Below are positions 24,806 to 31,848 of a stretch of DNA of 64,000 nt, piece after piece. The translations under genes and the position numbers were made by a program. Below the pieces are notes generated by a model. The model did not search any database. It worked only from the letters and a program-made list of their open reading frames with translations, and was not told where the DNA came from. How positions within the stretch are numbered: position 1 is the first letter of the stretch; each line of letters opens with the position of its first letter. The stretch is from Hwangdonia seohaensis (GTDB lineage Bacteria > Bacteroidota > Bacteroidia > Flavobacteriales > Flavobacteriaceae), in the NCBI RefSeq assembly GCF_031932625.1, contig NZ_JAVSCK010000005.1:310001-374000 (forward strand), in the 5' to 3' direction.

Positions 24806-25717
24806 TTATGTATTGCTTTTCCCATCAAGATTAACTTTTAAGTCTGGAATCTTAATGAGTTCTATGGTTGTAGATGCTAAAACAACTTTGTTATTGGTGT
24901 TTTTAATGGCTTCACCAATTTTATCGTTTAAAATATGTTTTGTGTGGCGTCTTTTTTTGTAATCAACAATGTACCTCAGGTTGAATTGAATCCAATTATC
25001 GGTTAATGTAATTGCTAAAGTAGGGTCCACCACGGCATCTTCAATATAGTATTTGTTAACTATTTCTTTCCATTTTGATTTTGAATTCTTTGTAAAATCA
25101 AAAAGGGTTTCCGAAGCAATTTTAATAACGATGGATTTTGCCAGTTCAATATCAGACCCGTATTTAATTGGTAAGTTGAATTCATCCCAAATAAAAGGAA
25201 AGTCTTGCGAATAATTGTAAACCGGCCCTTTAAAAACAAAGGCATTACTCAGCTTTACAATGCGCCCACTATAGTTATCGCTGCTTACCCATTGCCCAAT
25301 TTCCATCATGGTGGTGTACATGCTATCAATATCTATAACGTCTCCTTTAATACCATTGATTTCAATGCGGTCTCCAGGCTTGTACACTTTTACAATAAAG
25401 ATGTATAAAGACCCAGCAATGCTTAAAATGAGCTCTTGTAGCGTAAAGGCAATACCCGCTGAAAACAGGCCTATAGCCAATGTAAAGTCTTTGATGTTAC
25501 CTGTAAAATAGGAAAAGGACAAAATGACCAAAACAATGTACCCAATAATTTCTATGCCTTTTTGGGACTTGTAACGCGCAGAGGTATCGGTGACGTTTTT
25601 TCTTAAAAACCGCCTTACAATTTGAATTATAATAAGTACAAAAGCAACCAGCAGGATATATTTAAATATGCTGTAAAATGTTGGGTTGGCATCAAGCCAC
25701 TTTAGTAATTGTTCCAT
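24806..25717 (-). CDS. MscS-family mechanosensitive channel
   Basis: A 303-residue protein with three membrane helices (FKYILLVAFVLIIIQIVRRF, GIEIIGYIVLVILSFSYF, FTLAIGLFSAGIAFTLQELI), the last being the pore-lining type, and the conserved beta domain (VKVYKPGDRIEINGIKGDVI, then IDSMYTTMMEI). It would release small solutes on osmotic downshock or carry ions under signal control. It is the last gene of the operon cbpA-cbpM-mscS, nine bases from cbpM. Confidence 0.88.
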   Translation of the reverse strand: MEQLLKWLDANPTFYSIFKYILLVAFVLIIIQIVRRFLRKNVTDTSARYKSQKGIEIIGYIVLVILSFSYFTGNIKDFTLAIGLFSAGIAFTLQELILSIAGSLYIFIVKVYKPGDRIEINGIKGDVIDIDSMYTTMMEIGQWVSSDNYSGRIVKLSNAFVFKGPVYNYSQDFPFIWDEFNLPIKYGSDIELAKSIVIKIASETLFDFTKNSKSKWKEIVNKYYIEDAVVDPTLAITLTDNWIQFNLRYIVDYKKRRHTKHILNDKIGEAIKNTNNKVVLASTTIELIKIPDLKVNLDGKSNT

Positions 25718-25725
25718 TTTGTTAT

Positions 25726-26022
25726 TTATAAATCTTCATAAAATCGCAATTTGTTATGCAAGGTATTTATTTCGTTTTTTAAACTTTCAACTTGTTTTAA
25801 TAAATTGTAAATAACATCGACACCTTCTAAATTTATATCCAAATCGTAATGCAAGCGCATCATTTTTTCAACCTCTTTTATTTGGGTGGTATGGATATAA
25901 AAAACATCTTTTTCAACAATTATTTCTATAAGCTGAAATTCTTGCAGCGTGTTGATAAATGAAACAGGAATGTTATAACGCTTACAGATTACTTGTATGG
26001 GTATTAAATCTTGTGTTTCCAT
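25726..26022 (-). CDS. cbpM: Chaperone modulator CbpM
   Basis: A 98-residue MerR-like helical protein (IQVICKRYNIPVSFINTLQE, then YIHTTQIKEVEKMMRLHYDL, LEGVDVIYNLLKQVESLKNE) ending in a coiled coil. CbpM binds the J-domain of CbpA and blocks its co-chaperone and DNA-binding actions. The pairing is supported by the TAATG overlap with the upstream cbpA gene. Confidence 0.88.
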   Translation of the reverse strand: METQDLIPIQVICKRYNIPVSFINTLQEFQLIEIIVEKDVFYIHTTQIKEVEKMMRLHYDLDINLEGVDVIYNLLKQVESLKNEINTLHNKLRFYEDL

Positions 26023-26915
26023 TACGAACGCAGTTTTTGTAATTGTTTGATGAGGGCCTTCTCTTCCGAAGTTAGATTTGTGGGTAGTTTAATTCGATAG
26101 GTAATGTACAGGTCTCCAAATTGCCCTTCTTTTTTGTATTTAGGAAACCCTTTGCCTTTCAGTTTTACCTTTGCACCGTTTTGGGTTTCTGGTTTGATGT
26201 TTAATTTTACTTTTCCGTTAAACGTATCAATCATAAGCTCTCCGCCCAATAGGGCTTTATATACATCCAAATCTACGGTGGTGTGAAGGTTGTTTTTGTC
26301 TCTTTTGAAATTGGAGTGGTTTACAATGGAAAACTGTATGTATAAATCGCCATTGGGTCCATCATTTACCCCTTTGCCACCATGCCCTTTTATTTTAATG
26401 ATTTGCCCATTTTCAACACCGGCAGGAATGGTAATCCTGATGTTTTTATTATTTACGGTTAAAGTGCGTTTATGGGTGGTGTAAACATCTTTTAGGTTTA
26501 GTTGTAATTCGGCATTAAAATCCTGACCTCTAAATTTTACCTGTCTGCCACCACCGCGGGACGATCCGCCACCAAACATGTTTTCGAAAAAATCTGAAAA
26601 ATCTTCTTTATTGTAGCCTCCAAAGTCTCCTTGAGTGCTGTATTGTCGTGAATGTTGTTGTTGCTGTTTTGCCTTGTCGTAGGCTTCACCGTGTTGCCAA
26701 TGCTCGCCATATTGGTCGTACTTTTTTCGGTTTTCGGGGTTGCTCAACACCTCATTGGCTTCGTTGATTTCCTTGAATTTTTTTTCTGCAACCTTATCGT
26801 TTGGGTTTAAATCCGGATGGAATTTACGCGCCAACTTTCGGTAGGCTTTTTTTATTTCGGCTTCGGTAGCTTTTTTTGAAACTCCCAATATTTTATAATA
26901 ATCTATAAATGCCAT
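26022..26915 (-). CDS. cbpA: Curved-DNA-binding J-protein CbpA
   Basis: A 297-residue DnaJ-type co-chaperone without the zinc-finger region. It has a J-domain (YKILGVSKKATEAEIKKAYR, HPD at about residues 33-35), a Gly/Gln/Ser-rich linker (about 75-125) and two C-terminal beta domains (LQLNLKDVYTTHKRTLTV, IKIKGHGGKGVNDGPNGDLY). It stimulates DnaK ATPase and in E. coli also binds curved DNA in stationary phase. First gene of cbpA-cbpM-mscS. No FNR-type site with the island geometry is visible upstream. Confidence 0.92.
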   Translation of the reverse strand: MAFIDYYKILGVSKKATEAEIKKAYRKLARKFHPDLNPNDKVAEKKFKEINEANEVLSNPENRKKYDQYGEHWQHGEAYDKAKQQQQHSRQYSTQGDFGGYNKEDFSDFFENMFGGGSSRGGGRQVKFRGQDFNAELQLNLKDVYTTHKRTLTVNNKNIRITIPAGVENGQIIKIKGHGGKGVNDGPNGDLYIQFSIVNHSNFKRDKNNLHTTVDLDVYKALLGGELMIDTFNGKVKLNIKPETQNGAKVKLKGKGFPKYKKEGQFGDLYITYRIKLPTNLTSEEKALIKQLQKLRS

Positions 26916-27084
26916 TGATTTGTTTTATAGGTTTAAGTTTTTTTATTGATAATAAATGCTAGAACGTCTTCATTGGGTTGCTCGCTTTCAATTCTAAATT
27001 CTGTAGTGTTATAAATATAAGCATCTTAAATGATTTTGGCAATACTTCCCAAATGGTTTAAATGCACTGAAGCGCTTCTAATAG

Positions 27085-27492
27085 TTATGTTCTTAATTCA
27101 ATATCAAGTTTGGCAAGTAGTATAAGCTCAGATTTGTTTATGCCGGAAAAAGCATGTGCAATCTCCGAAGCCGTTTTTAAAATCAAGCGTTTTACTTTGT
27201 TTGTAAATAAGTGTTTTTGTTCGTTTTTATAGGCTATAAAATCATTAAAACACGCCTTGGCATCTAATTTGTTTTCATTATTCAACCAGTCAAAAACAAT
27301 GTCTATTTGGTAAGCCGCATCGGTTTGGTTAGCGTCTTTGGTAACATCAACATTTAGCCAATGTTTTTTTACCAATTCCTTTAGTGTGTCGTACTCGGCG
27401 TCTTCCACTTTTTTGTCTGCAGCAGCAATGGCATAAAATAGTTTACCGAGGTTTTGGTAAAAATTAATAAAGGTCTTTTTTTTGGTTTCCAT
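27085..27492 (-). CDS. TerB-like helical protein
   Basis: A 135-residue all-helical protein. The segment LGKLFYAIAAADKKVEDAEY followed by TLKELVKKHW has the TerB pattern in which acidic residues could hold a metal ion. The ATG at 27492 is preferred to one 15 bases upstream because the -7 box (27521-27528) leaves a sensible leader. It lies divergent from the PAS kinase under a perfect FNR-type site. TerB-like proteins are linked to stress and membrane surveillance; nothing more specific can be said. Confidence 0.7.
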   Translation of the reverse strand: METKKKTFINFYQNLGKLFYAIAAADKKVEDAEYDTLKELVKKHWLNVDVTKDANQTDAAYQIDIVFDWLNNENKLDAKACFNDFIAYKNEQKHLFTNKVKRLILKTASEIAHAFSGINKSELILLAKLDIELRT

Positions 27493-27520
27493 TTTTGCGT
27501 TTATCAACTAATTAATGGAT

Positions 27521-27563
27521 TAAAGTTACATAGTAATTGTATATTTAGCTATGATATAAATCA
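27521..27563 (-). promoter_or_regulatory. FNR/CRP-type site plus -7 box before the TerB-like gene
   Basis: TGAT-ATAA-ATCA (27552-27563), then on the minus strand 23 bases to TAACTTTA (27521-27528). The site lies between divergent genes; toward the kinase the nearest -7 box (27595-27602) is 31 bases away, so the standard geometry serves only the TerB-like gene. Confidence 0.8.
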
Positions 27564-27594
27564 GTAGAAAGCAAAAAATATGAGAATTTTCTCC

Positions 27595-27602
27595 TACCTT
27601 TG
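27595..27602 (+). promoter_or_regulatory. Promoter of the PAS histidine kinase (-7 TACCTTTG)
   Basis: A perfect -7 consensus 28 bases before the kinase ATG. The FNR-type palindrome centre lies about 37 bases upstream of this box, 8 bases farther than in the other promoters. Confidence 0.5.
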
Positions 27603-27629
27603 AAACACTGTCCGTAAAGCTCCAGTTTT

Positions 27630-28745
27630 ATGTTTAACCAAGATCAAGAAATATTTAATATTCTGCTCGAAGCCGTTTCCGAGGGTGTTATTATAGTTGA
27701 TAACCATCAAAAAATCATGGAGGTTAACTCATTTGCGGAAACAATTTTTGGATATGCTAAAAATGAAATCTTAGATAAAGAACTCAATTTACTGATACCT
27801 TCTCATTTCCATTCGAGCCATTCCGTATATTTTGAAAAATTTGTTAAAAGAGGCAAACGCAGAAAAATGGGCGAAGCGGTAGATATTTTTGGCTTAAAAA
27901 AAGATGGCACCGTTTTTCCTGTAGAGGTTGAATTAAACCCGTTTACCATATATAACAAAACCTACGTTATGGCTATGGTTAGGGATATTTCCGAAAAGCA
28001 AAAGATAGAAGAGAGAACCCAACAACTGAAAACCGCTTTGAGCAAAGAGAAAGAATTAAATGAGTTGAAAACTCAGTTTTTATCCTTGGTGTCGCATGAG
28101 TTTAAAACACCGTTAAGTGGCATTTTAACCTCTAGCCAATTATTGGGCAAGTATACCTTAACCGAACAGCAGGAAAAACGCGATAAGCATATAAAAACGA
28201 TTACAGATAAAGTACACTATTTAAACAATATTTTAAACGATTTTTTATCATTCGAAAAATTAGAATCGGGTAAAGTAAACTACAGGTTTGCCCATTTTAA
28301 ATTAAGCAAAGTGATAAATGAAGTGGTCTATAACGCCAACATGCTTTTAAAGGAAGGCCAGCAAATAAACTACCCGCAGGACATTGATGATTTTTCGATG
28401 TTTCAAGACGAAAAAATCACTGAATTAATACTGTCCAATTTATTGTACAATGCCATTAACTATTCGCCAGAGCATACTACCATAGATATAGAGGTTAAAC
28501 AAAACAGCGAAACAACAACGTTTAAAATTAAGGACCAAGGTATAGGCATACCGGAAAAAGATCAGAAACATATTTTTGAACGTTATTTTAGAGCAGAAAA
28601 CGTTCTAAATACCCAAGGCACCGGAATTGGATTAAATATTGTTAAAAATCATTTGGAAAATATAGGCGGCACAATAAGCTTTTCGAGCAAAGAAAACAAA
28701 GGTTCTACCTTTATAATAACGTTTCCAAATACAGCACAGCAATAA
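27630..28745 (+). CDS. PAS-domain sensor histidine kinase (soluble)
   Basis: A 371-residue kinase with no membrane segment, so it senses something in the cytoplasm. An N-terminal PAS domain covers residues 1-120 (ILLEAVSEGVIIVDNHQKIM, DILGLKKDGTVFPVEV-like core, VRDISEKQ), a short coiled coil follows, then HisKA with LVSHEFKTPLSGI (His156) and the ATPase domain with N box, DQGIGIP and GTGIGL. The PAS core resembles the FixL type, but the position I would align with the FixL heme-ligand His is Arg, so heme binding is not predicted. The next gene is a receiver-CRP fusion, its likely partner. Confidence 0.92.
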   Translation: MFNQDQEIFNILLEAVSEGVIIVDNHQKIMEVNSFAETIFGYAKNEILDKELNLLIPSHFHSSHSVYFEKFVKRGKRRKMGEAVDIFGLKKDGTVFPVEVELNPFTIYNKTYVMAMVRDISEKQKIEERTQQLKTALSKEKELNELKTQFLSLVSHEFKTPLSGILTSSQLLGKYTLTEQQEKRDKHIKTITDKVHYLNNILNDFLSFEKLESGKVNYRFAHFKLSKVINEVVYNANMLLKEGQQINYPQDIDDFSMFQDEKITELILSNLLYNAINYSPEHTTIDIEVKQNSETTTFKIKDQGIGIPEKDQKHIFERYFRAENVLNTQGTGIGLNIVKNHLENIGGTISFSSKENKGSTFIITFPNTAQQ

Positions 28746-28845
28746 AATGCGACTAACTAAAACGCGATTAAATCAACATAATTATTATATTTATATTGTG
28801 TAATTTCTGATGGGTGTCGGGATAAAAAACAACAATTAATAGCGC

Positions 28846-29907
28846 ATGAAAACAGTTTTACTTATTGAAGATGATGCTGTTTTAAGAGAAAATACGGCAG
28901 AACTTTTAGAACTATCAGACTATAAGGTTATTACAGCTTCAAATGGTAAAGCGGGCGTTGTTATGGCGAAAAAGCATGTGCCGGATATTATTGTTTGCGA
29001 TATTATGATGCCCGAAATGGATGGCTATGCGGTGCTTAAAACCCTGTCAAAAAGTAAAATCACAAAATACATTCCTTTTATATTTTTATCAGCCAAAACA
29101 GAACGCAGCGATGTTAGAAAAGGCATGAATCTGGGCGCAGACGATTACATAACTAAACCGTTTACCGAAAGCGATATTATTAGCGCCATTGAAAGCCGTT
29201 TGGCAAAAGTTTCCATTTTACAGGAAATAAAGAGTAATCAAAAAAAACAAGTATATCTACCCAATGAAAATGAAATAAAAACATTAAACGATTTAAAGAA
29301 TTTTTTTGAAGACCACGGCACTGCATTCACCTTTAAAAACGAAACTGTTATTTACCGCGAGGGCGAGCACTCAAATTATATTTATTTAATAAGCAAAGGT
29401 GCTGTAAAATGCCACCAAATTAACGAGTTGGGCAAAGAACTGGTTACGGCTCTATATAAAGAAGACGACTTGTTTGGATACCATTCCTTTACCCAAAACA
29501 CGCCCTATAAAGAAACCGCAACGGCTATTGCCGATACCAAGTTGATTGGAATTTCAATGGTAGCGTTTAAAACTTTGCTCGACCAAAACCAAAAAGTTGT
29601 TATGGAGCTTATAGAGCTGTTGGCAAATAATCTTTCATCAGTAAAAGAGGAATTATTGCAAATGGCATACAGCACGGTTAACCAAAAAACGGCAGCCACT
29701 ATTTTAAGGTTTGCCGAAAAAATAAACCGCAAACCCGACGATGTTATAAAAATTTCCCGAAACGATTTAGCTAGTGTTGCGGGTATTGCCCCGGAAACCT
29801 TTATTCGAACTTTGGCGCTCTTTAAAAAACAAGGCATTATAAAAGCAGATGGTAGAAATATTAGCGTAATTGATATTGAAAAATTAAAAAACATCAATAG
29901 CAGTTAA
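28846..29907 (+). CDS. Receiver domain fused to a CRP/FNR-type transcription regulator
   Basis: A 353-residue protein. Residues 1-120 are a response-regulator receiver (acidic pair at 9-10, phosphoacceptor Asp52 in CDIMMPEMDG, TKPF near 115). Residues 145-260 form a cyclic-nucleotide-binding-like beta-roll (VIYREGEHSNYIYLISKGAV), and 270-345 an HTH_Crp domain. The recognition helix reads PETFIRTLALFKK: Glu317 and Arg321 keep the Glu-x3-Arg spacing by which CRP and FNR read TGA/TCA half sites. There is no FNR-type N-terminal Cys cluster. Encoded 100 bases after the kinase, it is the best candidate to bind the repeated TGAT-N4-ATCA sites around it. Confidence 0.9.
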   Translation: MKTVLLIEDDAVLRENTAELLELSDYKVITASNGKAGVVMAKKHVPDIIVCDIMMPEMDGYAVLKTLSKSKITKYIPFIFLSAKTERSDVRKGMNLGADDYITKPFTESDIISAIESRLAKVSILQEIKSNQKKQVYLPNENEIKTLNDLKNFFEDHGTAFTFKNETVIYREGEHSNYIYLISKGAVKCHQINELGKELVTALYKEDDLFGYHSFTQNTPYKETATAIADTKLIGISMVAFKTLLDQNQKVVMELIELLANNLSSVKEELLQMAYSTVNQKTAATILRFAEKINRKPDDVIKISRNDLASVAGIAPETFIRTLALFKKQGIIKADGRNISVIDIEKLKNINSS

Positions 29908-29927
29908 ATATCAAACGCGGCTAAAAA

Positions 29928-29970
29928 TGATTAATATCATTTCGTACCTAGGGTTAACCATGTAATTTAG
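29928..29970 (+). promoter_or_regulatory. FNR/CRP-type site plus -7 box before the first universal stress gene
   Basis: TGAT-TAAT-ATCA (29928-29939), 23 bases, TAATTTAG (29963-29970), then 21 bases to the ATG. Confidence 0.8.
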
Positions 29971-29991
29971 TGTTTGTAAAGATGATTTCAG

Positions 29992-30840
29992 ATGAAAAAT
30001 ATATTACTTCCCACAGATTTTTCAGAAAATTCATGGAATGCTATTAAATACGCTATTAATTTTTTTGAAAAAGAAGCTTGTAACTTTTACATGCTGAACG
30101 TAAGTAGGTTTGATAATTTTATGAATAGCGACAGCCCTTATGTAGCTCCAGGAGAAACTATAGAAGAGGCTTATACCAAACCGGCAAAATTGCAGCTGCG
30201 TAACATTTTAAAACGCATTAACAAAGAGTTTTTACCCAATAAAAAACATAAGTTTTATACCCTTGCGGATTATAATTTTTTTATAGAATCTGTTAGAAAA
30301 CAGGTTGAAGAAAAAAAAATAGATTTTATTGTAATGGGCACCAAAGGCGCTTCGGGTTTAAAAAAAATTATTGTTGGAAGCAACACGGGCGATGTTATTA
30401 CCAAAGTAAAATGTACCACTTTGGCAATTCCTGAACAGGCCAAATTTGTTAGGTTGGAAGAAATAGCGTTTCCAACAGATTTTTCGCTAACCTACGATAT
30501 ACAAATACTGGAACCGCTTTCAGAAATTTTAGAAAACCAACAATCTACATTGCGCATCCTTCATATAAGTAAAAAACGAGCAGACCTGGACAGCGATCAG
30601 CATAAAAACAAAGAACTGTTAGAAGATTATTTTATTCATTTTAAGCCTAGTTTTCATTATTTAACTAATAAAAAAGTTGAAGATGCCATACAATGCTTTG
30701 TAGAAAGCCGAAGTATAAACATGATTTGCATGGTGGCAAAAAACCTAAATTATTTTCAGCAAATATTGTTTCACTCTAAAGTTGAAGCAATAAGTTATCA
30801 TACAGAAGTGCCGTTTTTGGTACTGCACGAAAAAAACTAA
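29992..30840 (+). CDS. Universal stress protein, two-domain (1 of 4)
   Basis: A 282-residue protein of two Usp-like halves. The first half has the full fold start (MKNILLPTDFSENSWNAIKY) and the ATP-binding pattern G-x2-G-x9-G-[ST] in VMGTKGASGLKKIIVGSN near residue 118. The second half (from AFPTDFSLTYDIQILEPLSE, about residue 160) lacks the glycine motif and so probably does not bind ATP. Usp proteins support survival during growth arrest and low oxygen. First gene after a perfect FNR-type promoter, followed six bases on by a small membrane protein gene. Confidence 0.9.
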   Translation: MKNILLPTDFSENSWNAIKYAINFFEKEACNFYMLNVSRFDNFMNSDSPYVAPGETIEEAYTKPAKLQLRNILKRINKEFLPNKKHKFYTLADYNFFIESVRKQVEEKKIDFIVMGTKGASGLKKIIVGSNTGDVITKVKCTTLAIPEQAKFVRLEEIAFPTDFSLTYDIQILEPLSEILENQQSTLRILHISKKRADLDSDQHKNKELLEDYFIHFKPSFHYLTNKKVEDAIQCFVESRSINMICMVAKNLNYFQQILFHSKVEAISYHTEVPFLVLHEKN

Positions 30841-30846
30841 AACACT

Positions 30847-31233
30847 ATGGACCATTCAATTTTTTTAGCCAAATTTTGGGGTTGGTATCTTATTATTTTC
30901 TTTTTAATATTAAGTTTCAAACCAAAACGCATTAAACAGTTTTTTAATAATTTGAACGATGAAAAACATCTAACCATCTCATCGTTTATTGCCATAATTA
31001 TGGGTTTGTTAAATATTTTGTTTCATAATATTTGGGAGCCTAATTGGAAACTTATAATTACGCTTATGGGATGGATAACGCTTTTAGTTGGCTTGTCATT
31101 GTTTATAGTGCCAAAGCGTACCATTGCGGTTTTAAAGTTTATTAATATAAAACTGGTACAGCTTATTTACACCTTGTTATTTCTAATTGGATTGTTTTTA
31201 CTTAATATGGTTTATGGTATTGTACCCGTTTAA
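30847..31233 (+). CDS. Small four-helix membrane protein, unknown
   Basis: A 128-residue hydrophobic protein with four predicted membrane helices (FWGWYLIIFFLILSF, SSFIAIIMGLLNILFH, LIITLMGWITLLVGLSLFIV, LIYTLLFLIGLFLLNMVYGI). I do not recognise the family. It starts six bases after the first usp stop, so it is cotranscribed from the FNR-type promoter at 29928. A stress-related membrane role is inferred from position only. Confidence 0.75.
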   Translation: MDHSIFLAKFWGWYLIIFFLILSFKPKRIKQFFNNLNDEKHLTISSFIAIIMGLLNILFHNIWEPNWKLIITLMGWITLLVGLSLFIVPKRTIAVLKFINIKLVQLIYTLLFLIGLFLLNMVYGIVPV

Positions 31234-31242
31234 TTTTCAAAC

Positions 31243-31285
31243 TGATATATATCATTTCCTATTTAAAAATAGCAACCTAAATTGG
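31243..31285 (+). promoter_or_regulatory. FNR/CRP-type promoter with no annotated gene downstream
   Basis: A perfect palindrome TGAT-ATAT-ATCA (31243-31254), 23 bases, TAAATTGG (31278-31285). The geometry is the same as at the other eight sites. The predicted transcript would begin near 31290 and meet the hairpin with T tract at 31469-31498, giving an RNA of roughly 210 nt. Confidence 0.75.
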
Positions 31286-31297
31286 CATTATAATTAA

Positions 31298-31543
31298 GGA
31301 GTTCTTTTACAGAGTTATAAAAATATAGGTAGTGTTGTTGAAAAACGGCACTATCGAAACAAAGTGTTTCAAGCTATTATTTGGCAGGAAAACCGCAATG
31401 TTGCCTTTAGCAATAAAGGGTATGTTGTAGAAAACCGAAAGTTAGATGATGACATTAAATACTTTGGAAAAACAGGAAGCTTGGGTTTCCTGTTTTTTAT
31501 ACAAAATAGCGTTTTCATTGGAAGATGTTTAACGCTGATTTAG
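31298..31543 (+). pseudogene. Start-less open frame (possible gene remnant or noncoding RNA)
   Basis: An 81-codon frame free of stops, preceded by TAA at 31295. Translation has ordinary protein character (for example YKNIGSVVEKRHYRNKVFQA, then SNKGYVVENRKLDDDIKYFG), but no ATG, GTG or TTG lies in the first 24 codons although AAGGAG sits at 31296. The frame runs through the first terminator-like hairpin. Either a decayed gene whose start is lost, a gene with a rare start codon, or chance coding in a regulatory RNA. No family recognised. Confidence 0.4.
31469..31498 (+). terminator. Hairpin 1 with T tract
   Basis: AAAACAGGAA, loop of 8, TTCCTGTTTT plus two T: the form of an intrinsic terminator about 180 bases after the predicted start at 31290. 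Confidence 0.65.
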
Positions 31544-31642
31544 AAATATTTGATACTATTTATAACCGAAGACTTAGTATAACTAGCGTTAGGTATATTA
31601 ATCATTAGGAAGGTTTATTGCTGAAATCAAATATTTTTAATG

Positions 31643-31672
31643 AGAAACAGGAAGTTTATGCTTCCTGTTTCT
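31643..31672 (+). repeat. Hairpin 2, same stem sequence as hairpin 1
   Basis: AGAAACAGGAAG, six-base loop, CTTCCTGTTTCT: a perfect 12-base stem sharing the AAACAGGAA core of hairpin 1, 174 bases downstream. It lacks a good T tract. Confidence 0.6.
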
Positions 31673-31720
31673 GTTTTATGGTGGCTATTAATCAGTTTGC
31701 ATTTTTACTAATGTGAATTG

Positions 31721-31753
31721 AAAAAGGGGATGTTAATAAACAGCCCCTTTTTT
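31721..31753 (+). terminator. Hairpin 3, terminator before the second usp operon
   Basis: AAAAAGGGG and CCCCTTTTT pair around an inner TGTT/AACA, with a T tail. It insulates the promoter at 31789 from upstream transcription. Confidence 0.7.
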
Positions 31754-31788
31754 AGTTTATGTCAAATCCAATCCAACGGGTTTTAATC

Positions 31789-31831
31789 TGATATATATCA
31801 TTGTATTGGCACAATATAGTATTTAACTTTA
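31789..31831 (+). promoter_or_regulatory. FNR/CRP-type site plus -7 box before the usp/nuclease operon
   Basis: A perfect palindrome TGAT-ATAT-ATCA (31789-31800), 23 bases, TAACTTTA (31824-31831), 18 bases before the ATG at 31849. It probably drives six genes up to 37151. Confidence 0.82.
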
Positions 31832-31848
31832 GTTGTAAATATAACGCC

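Larger units (their letters stand above)
31234..31848 (+). other. 615-base region with two FNR-type promoters, an open frame without start and three hairpins
   Basis: No complete gene is seen. In order it holds: an FNR-type promoter (31243-31285), AAGGAG (31296-31301), an open frame from 31298 to the stop at 31543 without a usable early start codon, hairpin 1 (31469-31498) with T tract, an AT-rich stretch, hairpin 2 (31643-31672) with the same ACAGGAAG stem, hairpin 3 (31721-31753), and the next FNR-type promoter (31789-31831) for the second usp gene. Confidence 0.7.

Noticed and set aside
26946..26957. TGAT-AATA-AATG upstream of cbpA as an FNR-type site
   Set aside because: Second half site has two mismatches and no TAnnTT box lies at 23 bases toward cbpA.
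27552..27602. The 27552 palindrome as class II activator site of the PAS kinase gene
   Set aside because: Toward the kinase the distance to the -7 box is 31 bases, 8 more than elsewhere, whereas the fit to the divergent TerB-like gene is exact. Dual use is possible but not supported.
28764..28775. GCGA-TTAA-ATCA before the receiver-CRP gene as an autoregulatory FNR-type site
   Set aside because: Only one half site is right and the nearest TAnnTT box is at 25, not 23, bases. Too weak to list as a site.
31801..31848. Start of the second universal stress gene at 31801
   Set aside because: It would begin directly after the operator and include the -7 box; the canonical Usp N-terminus begins at 31849.
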